Below, piece after piece: positions 1-4,929 of a stretch of 6,345 bases of DNA (the stretch's first letter is position 1; every line of letters starts with the position of its first letter). Below the pieces are notes generated by a model. It made no database searches, had not been told where the DNA came from, and worked only from the letters and a program-made list of their open reading frames with translations. The stretch is from assembly GCA_030018635.1 (NCBI GenBank), contig JASEHU010000128.1, forward strand, positions 1 to 6,345. The letters are read 5' to 3'. Position numbers and translations under genes: made by a program. The stretch is from a bacterium (GTDB lineage Bacteria; UBA9089; CG2-30-40-21; SBAY01).

Positions 1-13
1 ACAATAATTCGTG

Positions 14-446
14 ATGAGCCATAAAAATCTACCCATATTTACAATCCGCACTCGTTGATGCCCGTATTCTCTCCAATTCCCTGGAGATTGATAATAAACT
101 CAGCTTCCTTATTGATACGGGTGCAAGCAAAACCACTATCCTTGATTGTGATGCAATTCGTATGAAAATTAACTATGCTATGTTATCTAAGTCACCTCTA
201 CCCGTAACAGGTATAGGTGGTTCTGTCCCTTCATATATAATTGAAGATTCTACCTTAATTTTTGGTATACAACCAGAAGAAGTAGTTATTTCTATTCCTC
301 TCTATGTGATTAAACATCCTCTTGAAAAAATGGAACATCTGCAAAAGAATCAAATCTTACGAATGCCATCTCTTCTTGGAAGAGATATTATAGAGAAATT
401 CAAGTTGACTTTTGATGTTCAAAATGACATTCTTACGATTTCATGA
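14..446 (+). CDS. Retropepsin-like aspartic protease, apparent frameshift near the start
   Basis: The frame ending at the TGA at 444-446 is open back to position 18. It contains FLIDTGASKTTIL, with the DTGAS catalytic motif at 114-128, and near the C-terminus LLGRDIIEKFKLTFD (GRD at 378-386). This is the layout of small single-domain bacterial retropepsin-like proteases, which resemble one lobe of a pepsin and act as dimers. The first in-frame ATG (162) lies after the catalytic Asp, so a protein begun there would be inactive. Tandem stops (12-17) close the frame upstream. An ATG at 14 in another frame reads M-S-H-K and would join the protease frame as MSHKIYPYLQSALVDARI if the five-A run at 23-27 had four As. 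A one-base insertion or sequencing error is therefore the simplest reading. No Shine-Dalgarno is visible this close to the edge, and a short open frame ending at the TAA at 22-24 may be the tail of an upstream gene. Family call is firm; start and intactness are uncertain. Confidence 0.75.
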
Positions 447-451
447 TAGTG

Positions 452-646
452 ACTGAACTTTTGCAAAAATCCAGATGTCAAAATTCAAATGTCAAATGAA
501 ATCTAAAATCCAAATGACCAAACCCTTTGACATTTAAGCATTTGGCATTGATTTGACATTTGGGCTTATGCCTTTGAACTTAAACCAATTAGCCCAAGAA
601 AACCTCAAATTTTACGGGCCTTCTGCAAAATTTGCAAAAGTTTAGT
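452..646. mobile_element. MITE-like element A (about 195 bp, ACTGAAC ends)
   Basis: The left end reads ACTGAACTTTTGCAAA (452-467). The right end, TTTGCAAAAGTTTAGT (631-646), is its inverse with one mismatch. The right 24 bases (623-646) match the right end of the element at 4701-4893 with one difference, so the two belong to one family. The element has no coding capacity and encloses another palindromic repeat. Unlike the copy at 4701, it lacks an obvious target-site duplication. Its left end starts six bases after the protease stop codon, and its right end supplies the stop codon of the truncated toxin gene on the minus strand. This fits a deletion or recombination junction rather than a clean insertion. 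The transposase family that would mobilise it is not recognised. Confidence 0.7.
486..562. repeat. Palindromic AAATGTCAAAT-type repeat nested in element A
   Basis: CAAATGTCAAAT (486-497) is exactly inverted at 551-562. The sequence between is built from further CCAAATGAC / GACATTTAAG / TTTGGCATT variants, so the stretch could fold into a long imperfect hairpin. It has no reading frame of note and is probably an independent repeat captured inside element A. Confidence 0.55.
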
Positions 647-713
647 AATTATTATTTTGCCTGAGACAATCTACAATTTGCAAATCCACGCTTTCATCAA
701 CAAGGAAATTCAT
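642..713 (-). pseudogene. DUF5615 PIN-like toxin, 5' fragment cut by element A
   Basis: The ATG (711-713) overlaps the TGA of the DUF433 gene as ATGA, the usual tight coupling of DUF433-DUF5615 pairs. The product begins MNFLVDESVDLQIVDCLRQ, matching the N-terminal beta-strand with an acidic 'FLVDE' motif and first helix of DUF5615 PIN-like proteins. It ends after 23 residues, against roughly 110-120 for the family. The final TAC TAA codons run into the inverted terminal repeat of element A (right end 646), so the element supplies the stop. No continuation is found beyond the element, where the protease gene lies on the other strand; the 3' part is deleted, not merely separated. Family assignment rests on a short match plus gene order. 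Non-functional as toxin by inference. Confidence 0.7.
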
Positions 714-949
714 GCCACAACTACCTCATCAATGGGATAAAGTACATCCGCCCTGAGAGCCTCGCCAGCGAACGCAATTGCAGCACGAATAGCCTCTTTA
801 GTTAGTCGTGAATGAGCATCAAGAATTTGTTCGAGAGTTTCCCCAGCAGCAAGCTTTTCTATAATATTCTCTACGGTAATCCGTGTCCCGGTAATTACAG
901 GTTTTCCCATCATGATTGACGGATTTGACTGTATAAACCCTTTTTGCAT
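710..949 (-). CDS. DUF433 family protein (antitoxin-like)
   Basis: This 79-residue protein carries the DUF433 signature: NPSIMMGKPVITGTRITVE at residues 9-27, then an ENIIEKLAAGET-LEQIL helix region and an RLTKEAIRAAIAFA helix at about 48-61. Family members are small, predicted winged-helix or HTH-like proteins usually encoded directly upstream of a DUF5615 PIN-like protein, and the pair is regarded as a putative toxin-antitoxin system. That order is kept here, but the partner is only a fragment, so this may be an orphaned antitoxin. The start is supported by AGGAGGT at 957-963, seven bases upstream. No convincing promoter was seen upstream; the gene could read through from recJ across the 1057-1270 element. 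Length and motif look complete. Confidence 0.85.
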   Translation of the reverse strand: MQKGFIQSNPSIMMGKPVITGTRITVENIIEKLAAGETLEQILDAHSRLTKEAIRAAIAFAGEALRADVLYPIDEVVVA

Positions 950-956
950 CTTCTTT

Positions 957-963
957 ACCTCCT
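957..963 (-). promoter_or_regulatory. Ribosome binding site of the DUF433 gene
   Basis: AGGAGGT on the minus strand, seven bases before the ATG at 947-949, fixes the start of the DUF433 gene. Confidence 0.8.
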
Positions 964-1056
964 GTTCAGCTTTTAGCCCCCTTGCCCGTAGTTTGACATT
1001 TCATAAGCTATCTCTTGTGATACAATTCTAATCCAATTTGGGGAATTTCTGTCTAT

Positions 1057-1270
1057 AAATTTACGACCTGTGCAACCAATCTTTTTATTGGAAACCGCTA
1101 AAGCGGTTAGTCCTGTGTGTTAATGTTCGTGTCACCCTGATAAATCAGGGTGTTAAACTCAACAAGGGTGAGAATAACACCCCGATTCATCGGGGTGAAC
1201 CAAGAAATAATGGAAGAAAATAACCGCTTTAGCGGTTTATAAGGTACTTGATTGCACAGGTCGTAAATTT
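1057..1270. mobile_element. MITE-like palindromic element with four internal hairpins
   Basis: This fills most of the 331-base gap between recJ and DUF433. The ends are a perfect 19-base inverted repeat, AAATTTACGACCTGTGCAA (1057-1075) and its inverse (1252-1270). Because AAATTT is self-complementary, the true element may be ACGACC...GGTCGT flanked by a 6-base AAATTT target duplication; the two readings cannot be separated here. Inside lie AACCGCT-AA-AGCGGTT (1093-1108), two CACCC-type hairpins (1133-1197) and AACCGCT-TT-AGCGGTT (1222-1237). The first and last are mutual inverses, extending the overall dyad symmetry. There is no reading frame of note. As RNA it could act as a processing or termination structure after recJ, but no T-tract follows the hairpins, so that is only a possibility. 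Confidence 0.65.
1133..1197. repeat. Two related hairpins CACCC(T/C)GA-N4-TC(A/G)GGGTG
   Basis: CACCCTGA-TAAA-TCAGGGTG (1133-1152) and CACCCCGA-TTCA-TCGGGGTG (1178-1197) are two copies of one 8-base-pair stem with a 4-base loop. They differ by a compensated stem pair (T-A to C-G), which suggests the stem itself is under constraint, or that the two are diverged copies of a palindromic repeat family. Confidence 0.7.
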
Positions 1271-1281
1271 TCAGGAAACTT

Positions 1282-3021
1282 TCAGAACTTAATATCCTTA
1301 ATATTTAACTGTAGCGATTGTCTATCCTGCCAGATATTTATTTGAGGTGTGTAGGCTAAGGCAATCGAGTCTGAATCCCTTAGTGAGGCTTGCCTCGTTG
1401 AGGTTTGCCTCGTTGCCATTATTTTATCCCCCATATTAAATCCAATCGCCTCAATTACCTTTGGAGAGGAATCTTTTACCCTCATTTTAAGGTGGTTACT
1501 GCCAACAATCATCGGATTACCCAGAATCTCTAATGTGTTTGTTGAAAAAACAGGTCTGGGATTCCCTATGCCAAAGGGTGAAAGTAAATCTTCGAGTTCA
1601 TTAATCAATTCAAAACTTATGTCCTTTAGTTGCACCTCGAATACATCTAAGGAAGGTTGTCTATTAATTTTCTGGAGAACACCGTGAGCATAATCATTAA
1701 TTCTTTGCCTGAATTCATCTATTTTCTCAGTTAAAATAGTCAATCCTGCGGCTTGTTCATGGCCACCATAACTCTCTAATAAATCATCACACTGGATAAG
1801 AGCATTTAATAGATTGAAATCAGGGATACTTCTTCCTGAACCTTTACCTAATCCATTTTGACAGGAAATGAGTATGGTGGGACGATAACATCTATCCACG
1901 AGTTTTGAGGCAACAATACCTATTACCCCTGAATGCCAATTATTATTTGCCATGACAAGGACATTTTTATCCTGTTCCTGGCTCATAGATTGGACTGCCT
2001 CATCAAAGATACCCTCTTGAATCTTTTGCCTTTTCTGGTTATGTTCATCAAGCATTTTAGCAATTTCTTCTGCCTCCTGTCTTGAATCTGTAAGAAATAG
2101 GCTGATAACCAATTTTGCATCCTCTAATCTACCCATAGCATTGATTCTTGGACCTAATTTAAAACCAATATCCCCTGAATTGATTTTTTTCCCTTCAAGT
2201 CCACAAACCTTAATTAATGCCTTCAAGCCTATATTTTGTGTCTTTTGAAGTTGGGTTAGACCGTATCTGGCAATAATCCTGTTTTCACCAATTAGAGGGA
2301 CAATATCGGCTATTGTTCCCAGGCAGGCAAATTCTAAAATGGTATTGAAGTCAACTGCAGAATATCCCTGTTCCATAAGTCCTTGAATCAATTTCATAAC
2401 CACACCAACACCGGCTAAATTCTTATCCGGATATTGACATTGGGGTTGTTTAGGATTAATTATGGCAAAGGCCGGGGGAAGATTTACTTCACCAGTGGCG
2501 GCGACTGGGATTTCATGATGGTCTGTAACAATAACATCAATCCCTGATGAATTAGCGTCTTTTATCTCCTCTGCCGCCGAGATACCGCAATCAGCCGTAA
2601 TGATAAGCCTGACACCTTCTACCTTGGCCAGTTCGATGCCCTCTTTACTTAAACCATATCCCTCAATCAATCGATGAGGGATGTAATAAATAAGGTTGGA
2701 GGTATAAGGTGATAAGGCACGCATTAACAAAACGATTGAGGTTGTCCCATCAACATCATAGTCACCGTAAATTAAGATTTTTTCTTTTTTGTCCAGGGCA
2801 AGTTTAATACGAGCAATTGCTTTATCTAAATCTTTCATTAAAAATGGGTTATGAAAACCATTCACATCAGGTGAAATAAATCTCTTAGCTTCATCGAAAT
2901 TACTTATGCCTCTACTGATAAGTATTTGAGCAGTAATAGGTAAAACTTGAAGTGCCTCGGCGAATTCAGAAACCTCTTTTTGTCCTATTCCATGGTTAAT
3001 TTTCTTCCATGATTTTTCCAA
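1282..3021 (-). CDS. recJ: Single-stranded-DNA-specific exonuclease RecJ
   Basis: RecJ degrades single-stranded DNA 5' to 3' in recombination (RecF pathway), mismatch repair and base-excision repair in the cytoplasm. The 579 residues match the usual length. DHH-family motifs occur in order: DYDVDG (87-92), TADCG (142-146), DHH (167-169), GTIADIVPL (235-243), GPRINAMGRLEDA (290-302). The DHHA1 part has HSGVIGIVASKL (363-374), GKGSGRS (392-398) and GGH (419-421), and an OB-fold follows to the C-terminus. Metal-binding Asp and His residues are present, so it should be active. The start is TTG, favoured by GAGGGAGGG just upstream; the nearby ATG is out of frame. An unusual feature is residues 537-546, TRQTSTRQAS, encoded by two tandem copies of a dispersed 15-base repeat in a predicted OB-fold loop. 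Transcription probably starts from the minus-strand promoter at 3135-3163. Confidence 0.97.
   Translation of the reverse strand: MEKSWKKINHGIGQKEVSEFAEALQVLPITAQILISRGISNFDEAKRFISPDVNGFHNPFLMKDLDKAIARIKLALDKKEKILIYGDYDVDGTTSIVLLMRALSPYTSNLIYYIPHRLIEGYGLSKEGIELAKVEGVRLIITADCGISAAEEIKDANSSGIDVIVTDHHEIPVAATGEVNLPPAFAIINPKQPQCQYPDKNLAGVGVVMKLIQGLMEQGYSAVDFNTILEFACLGTIADIVPLIGENRIIARYGLTQLQKTQNIGLKALIKVCGLEGKKINSGDIGFKLGPRINAMGRLEDAKLVISLFLTDSRQEAEEIAKMLDEHNQKRQKIQEGIFDEAVQSMSQEQDKNVLVMANNNWHSGVIGIVASKLVDRCYRPTILISCQNGLGKGSGRSIPDFNLLNALIQCDDLLESYGGHEQAAGLTILTEKIDEFRQRINDYAHGVLQKINRQPSLDVFEVQLKDISFELINELEDLLSPFGIGNPRPVFSTNTLEILGNPMIVGSNHLKMRVKDSSPKVIEAIGFNMGDKIMATRQTSTRQASLRDSDSIALAYTPQINIWQDRQSLQLNIKDIKF
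1385..1414. repeat. Tandem pair of the 15-base mini-repeat inside recJ
   Basis: On the plus strand, GAGGCTTGCCTCGTT (1385-1399) is followed directly by GAGGTTTGCCTCGTT (1400-1414), one base different. In the recJ sense each unit is AACGAGGCA(A/G)... read as Thr-Arg-Gln-Thr/Ala-Ser. GAGGC-AA-GCCTC is a 5-base-pair dyad. Fifteen bases is five codons, so gaining or losing units keeps the frame. The same 15-mer recurs exactly at 3698-3712 and 4490-4504. Confidence 0.85.
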
Positions 3022-3025
3022 TTTT

Positions 3026-3034
3026 CCCTCCCTC
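3026..3034 (-). promoter_or_regulatory. Shine-Dalgarno supporting the recJ TTG start
   Basis: GAGGGAGGG on the minus strand ends four bases before the TTG at 3019-3021 (about five from the GGGAGG core). It selects TTG as the recJ start. It lies immediately next to one arm of the palindromic repeat at 3036-3112. Confidence 0.75.
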
Positions 3035-3035
3035 T

Positions 3036-3114
3036 TTAGTAATCGGATTAAACGGATTGAGCGGATTTTAATCTTTTATTTATCCGTTTAATCCGCTAAA
3101 TCCGATTACTAATT
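3036..3114. repeat. Palindromic CGGATTAAA repeat in the recJ leader
   Basis: TTAGTAATCGGATT (3036-3049) is exactly inverted at 3099-3112. Each arm continues as three CGGATT copies spaced nine bases apart, giving a nearly 30-base imperfect stem around a T-rich loop. CTCTTT at 3032-3037 is repeated at 3115-3120, a possible 6-base target duplication around an insert of 77 bases. The repeat lies between the recJ promoter and its Shine-Dalgarno sequence, so the recJ transcript should begin with this hairpin. Confidence 0.7.
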
Positions 3115-3134
3115 CTCTTTATATTTCTGAACAT

Positions 3135-3163
3135 ATCTTACCATAAAATCCGTTCTTTGTCAA
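3135..3163 (-). promoter_or_regulatory. Predicted sigma70-type promoter of recJ
   Basis: On the minus strand, TTGACA (3158-3163) and TAAGAT (3135-3140) are 17 bases apart, with TGG before the -10 box as in extended -10 promoters. The expected start near 3128 gives a leader of about 107 bases containing the palindromic repeat. Confidence 0.7.
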
Positions 3164-3192
3164 AGGATTTATTTTTATAAAAGATTTTTATG

Positions 3193-3222
3193 TTGACATA
3201 GAAAAGATATATCTGGTATAAT
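3193..3222 (+). promoter_or_regulatory. Predicted consensus promoter of the small gene and peptidase
   Basis: Perfect TTGACA (3193-3198) and TATAAT (3217-3222) boxes are separated by 18 bases, with TGG preceding TATAAT (extended -10). The expected start is about 3229, only two or three bases before the ATG at 3232. It is back to back with the recJ promoter, with 29 bases between the two -35 boxes. Confidence 0.8.
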
Positions 3223-3231
3223 TTAAAAACA

Positions 3232-3411
3232 ATGGAAAATAAATCAAATTGTATTGTTCCTGAATCGAAAATAGAATTAAAAATAGAGGGTAAAAAAATA
3301 CCACTTAAACCTTTTGTGGCTGATGTTATACAGAAAACCATCATCGGTATGATTTCTTCACTTAGAGTGGCAAAAAAAGGAATGATTGAGATTAAATTAA
3401 AATGGGAGTAA
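3232..3411 (+). CDS. Small conserved-type hypothetical protein, 59 aa
   Basis: The frame runs from ATG at 3232 to TAA at 3409-3411. The product is soluble and Lys-rich, with KIELKIEGKKIPLKPFVADV at residues 13-32, then IQKTIIGMISSLR (33-45) and a basic end, GMIEIKLKWE. The pattern 'beta-strand, IPL.PFV..II..TI.GMISSL helix, final I.I.I strand' recalls a widespread family of uncharacterised small proteins of bacterial MAGs; I know no function for it. Support for a real gene comes from the perfect promoter just upstream and the 10-base overlap with the peptidase gene, which lacks its own Shine-Dalgarno and probably relies on coupling. The message would be leaderless or nearly so. A longer open frame on the opposite strand here is judged a shadow. 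Confidence 0.75.
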   Translation: MENKSNCIVPESKIELKIEGKKIPLKPFVADVIQKTIIGMISSLRVAKKGMIEIKLKWE

Positions 3412-4316
3412 CAAGATATTTAAAAATACTTATCATTGGGTATTTTGTTTTTCACCCTTTTAATCTTTGGGCAGATAAGTGGCAAAGTATTCAAAGTCAA
3501 CACTTTGTAGTCCATTTTACTGAACTTGATAAAAAGGTTGCCGAACGCACTATTCAAATAGCCGAAGATGCCTATCGGACAATTACGGCTGAATTTGAAA
3601 TTACCCCAGAGAAACCAACCTCTATCTTTGTCTTCCCGTCTCGTAAAGAAATAAATAATGCAGGACTACAAGATTGGGCTGTTGGTCAGGCCTCTGTAAC
3701 GAGGCAAGCCTCAGGATGTGATAATATCATTCTTATCCAATCACCCAGAAGTAATCTAAGGATTACCCTTGAGAAGATAATCAGACATGAATTGACGCAT
3801 ATTGTCTTAGGAGCAGTATTTAAAAAAGGTTATCTACCCAGATGGCTAAATGAAGGGTTGGCTATGTATGAGGCTAAAGAGTGGGAATTTGCAAATAATA
3901 TAAAGGTAGGCGAGACGTATCTTACCAAAAAATTATTCCCGCTATCTTGCATTACTTACACCTTTCCCAATGATGAAGCACAAGCACAATTAGCCTATGC
4001 ACAAAGTTTTGATGTTCTGTTATTTATGATGAATAAGTATGGTAAAGATAAGATTATTAGATTAATCAAAGAATTGGCTTCAGGAACAGAGCTTGATTTA
4101 GCCTTTAAAAAATCATTAGGGGTAAATTTATCTGAGTTGGAAATTGCCTGGCAGAAATCATTAAAGAAAAGATTTAATTGGGTTTGTGTCATTACCAATA
4201 GTTATTTAATTTGGATTATGTTTCCTGTTCTATGTCTGGTAGTTTATATTATAAAAAGACACCAGGTTATAAAAAAACTAAAGAGATGGGAAGAAGAGGA
4301 GGGGGAAGATTGGTAA
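3402..4316 (+). CDS. Membrane-anchored HExxH metallopeptidase (peptidase MA-like)
   Basis: This 304-residue protein has a hydrophobic N-terminal segment (about 8-24, signal peptide or anchor), a peptidase MA-like zinc domain and a C-terminal transmembrane helix (about 261-284) followed by a charged KRHQVIKKLKRWEEEEGEDW tail. The zinc motif is RHELTH (128-133: His129, Glu130, His133), with the third ligand Glu151 in WLNEGLAMYEA. The family, gluzincin-like proteases, includes many uncharacterised exported proteins; substrate is unknown. The catalytic domain is expected outside the cytoplasm with the charged tail inside. The start overlaps the 59-residue gene by 10 bases (ATGGGAGTAA) with no clear Shine-Dalgarno, so coupled translation from the promoter at 3193-3222 is likely. 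Oddity: residues 99-104, VTRQAS, contain the 15-base dispersed repeat, in a stretch (GQASVTRQASGCDN) that would read naturally without it. Confidence 0.88.
   Translation: MGVTRYLKILIIGYFVFHPFNLWADKWQSIQSQHFVVHFTELDKKVAERTIQIAEDAYRTITAEFEITPEKPTSIFVFPSRKEINNAGLQDWAVGQASVTRQASGCDNIILIQSPRSNLRITLEKIIRHELTHIVLGAVFKKGYLPRWLNEGLAMYEAKEWEFANNIKVGETYLTKKLFPLSCITYTFPNDEAQAQLAYAQSFDVLLFMMNKYGKDKIIRLIKELASGTELDLAFKKSLGVNLSELEIAWQKSLKKRFNWVCVITNSYLIWIMFPVLCLVVYIIKRHQVIKKLKRWEEEEGEDW
3698..3712. repeat. 15-base mini-repeat inside the peptidase gene
   Basis: AACGAGGCAAGCCTC is an exact copy of the unit in recJ, in the sense orientation of this gene and in the same reading frame (Thr-Arg-Gln-Ala-Ser with the next base). 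Just before it, CAG GCC TCT encodes another Gln-Ala-Ser, perhaps a degenerate second unit at an 18-base period. Confidence 0.8.
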
Positions 4317-4364
4317 ATGGTATATTGCTTGTAATGGGTTAGTTGTCAGTAGGTTCAAGGTTCA

Positions 4365-4559
4365 GGTGGTGTCCTATTATAGCTTAATTATACTAAGGCA
4401 TCTAAAAAAGTATAAAAAGGGGGGATTATTCATTGCAAATTTATCATTGCAAATTGTAAATTTTAAATTTAAAATGCTAAATTTGCAATAACGAGGCAAG
4501 CCTCTTAAAATGAATTTATCCTCTTGTTTTACACAAATTAGCTATTCACGGACACCACC
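4365..4559. mobile_element. MITE-like element C (195 bp, GGTGGTGTCC ends)
   Basis: GGTGGTGTCC (4365-4374) is exactly inverted at 4550-4559. Allowing mismatches the terminal repeats extend to about 25 bases (GGTGGTGTCC-N4-ATAGCT...). AAGGTTCA at 4357-4364 is repeated at 4560-4567, an apparent 8-base target duplication, although the site consists of AGGTTCA heptads that could produce the same match by themselves. Inside are a 12-base hairpin, ATTGCAAATTTA (4432-4443) with its inverse (4478-4489), and directly after it one copy of the 15-base mini-repeat. There is no coding capacity. The mobilising transposase family is not identified. It lies between the peptidase gene and the porin-like gene's promoter. 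Confidence 0.7.
4490..4504. repeat. 15-base mini-repeat within element C
   Basis: AACGAGGCAAGCCTC, identical to 3698-3712 and to one recJ unit, here non-coding and placed immediately next to the right arm of the ATTGCAAATTTA hairpin. Confidence 0.8.
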
Positions 4560-4664
4560 AAGGTTCAGGGTTCAAAGTTTAAAGAGTAAAATCCCTCGTT
4601 CCTTGAATCTTCAACCTTTTTCCTGCCAATAACTGACTAATTACAAAATTTTTGAATTTGACTA

Positions 4665-4693
4665 TTGACAAAAGCACTTTTTTGTGGTATAAT
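4665..4693 (+). promoter_or_regulatory. Perfect sigma70-type promoter for the porin-like gene
   Basis: TTGACA (4665-4670) and TATAAT (4688-4693) are separated by 17 bases, with TGG before TATAAT. The expected start falls at about 4700, the base before element B begins. The only gene downstream is the outer-membrane protein at 4930. Confidence 0.8.
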
Positions 4694-4700
4694 ATTATTA

Positions 4701-4893
4701 ACTGAACTTTTGCAAATTTTGTAAAAACCCAGTAAAATACCACCTTTCATTAAATATAGCTGTTCACAGGACATTGAAATTAGAAATTGGAAATTGGGGA
4801 AAATAGATACGATTCTCCTCTCTTTTCCTAATTTCTACTTTCCAATTTCAAATTTCAAGCCGTGAATGACTGCAAAATTTGCAAAAGTTCAGT
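4701..4893. mobile_element. MITE-like element B (193 bp) in the porin-like gene's leader
   Basis: ACTGAACTTTTGCAAATTTTG (4701-4721, 21 bases) is perfectly inverted at 4873-4893. TATTA at 4696-4700 recurs at 4894-4898, a 5-base target duplication, marking a clean insertion. The ends match element A (452-646). The inside holds an AAATTGGAAA palindrome (4774-4858) and, at 4752-4775, a stretch resembling the end of element C. No coding capacity. Removing it would leave a leader of about 35 bases between the promoter and the porin-like start. Confidence 0.8.
4774..4858. repeat. Palindromic TTGAAATTNGAAATTGGAAA repeat within element B
   Basis: The 20 bases at 4774-4793 pair with 4839-4858 at 19 of 20 positions. 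The intervening region adds a weaker GAAATTAGGA pairing. It would form a long stable hairpin in the porin-like gene's mRNA leader. Confidence 0.7.
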
Positions 4894-4914
4894 TATTAAA
4901 TTAAATTACTACAG

Positions 4915-4920
4915 AGGAGG
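4915..4920 (+). promoter_or_regulatory. Ribosome binding site of the porin-like gene
   Basis: A perfect AGGAGG nine bases before the ATG at 4930 confirms the start. Confidence 0.85.
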
Positions 4921-4929
4921 TAATTTGAA

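Larger units (their letters stand above)
4331..4643. repeat. Weak imperfect inverted repeat and AGGTTCA heptads split by element C
   Basis: GTAATGGGTTAGTTGTCAGT (from 4331) resembles the inverse of the stretch ending at 4643 (CTGACTAATTAC). AGGTTCA heptads lie at 4351-4364 and resume at 4561-4574 on the other side of element C, followed by CCTTGAATCTTCAACC. Rejoined across element C, this would be a roughly 110-base degenerate hairpin repeat. The match is loose. Confidence 0.35.

Noticed and set aside
162..446. Protease beginning at the ATG at 162
   Set aside because: That start would exclude the DTGAS catalytic motif, which is in frame just upstream, and it has no Shine-Dalgarno sequence.
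993..1026. TTGACA at 993-998 with a TACAAT box at 1021-1026 as a plus-strand promoter
   Set aside because: The spacing is 22 bases, too long, and no plus-strand gene follows.
1093..1237. Hairpin cluster as a riboswitch or rho-independent terminator
   Set aside because: The stems lack following T-tracts, there is no conserved riboswitch core that I recognise, and the enclosing inverted ends explain the symmetry as a repeat element.
3138..3344. 68-codon open frame on the minus strand between recJ and the peptidase gene
   Set aside because: It runs antisense to the 59-residue gene and across both divergent promoters, has no Shine-Dalgarno, and gives a low-complexity Phe/Ile/Lys-rich product.
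3995..4198. 67-codon minus-strand frame inside the peptidase gene
   Set aside because: It is entirely antisense to a well-supported coding region and matches no known pattern.
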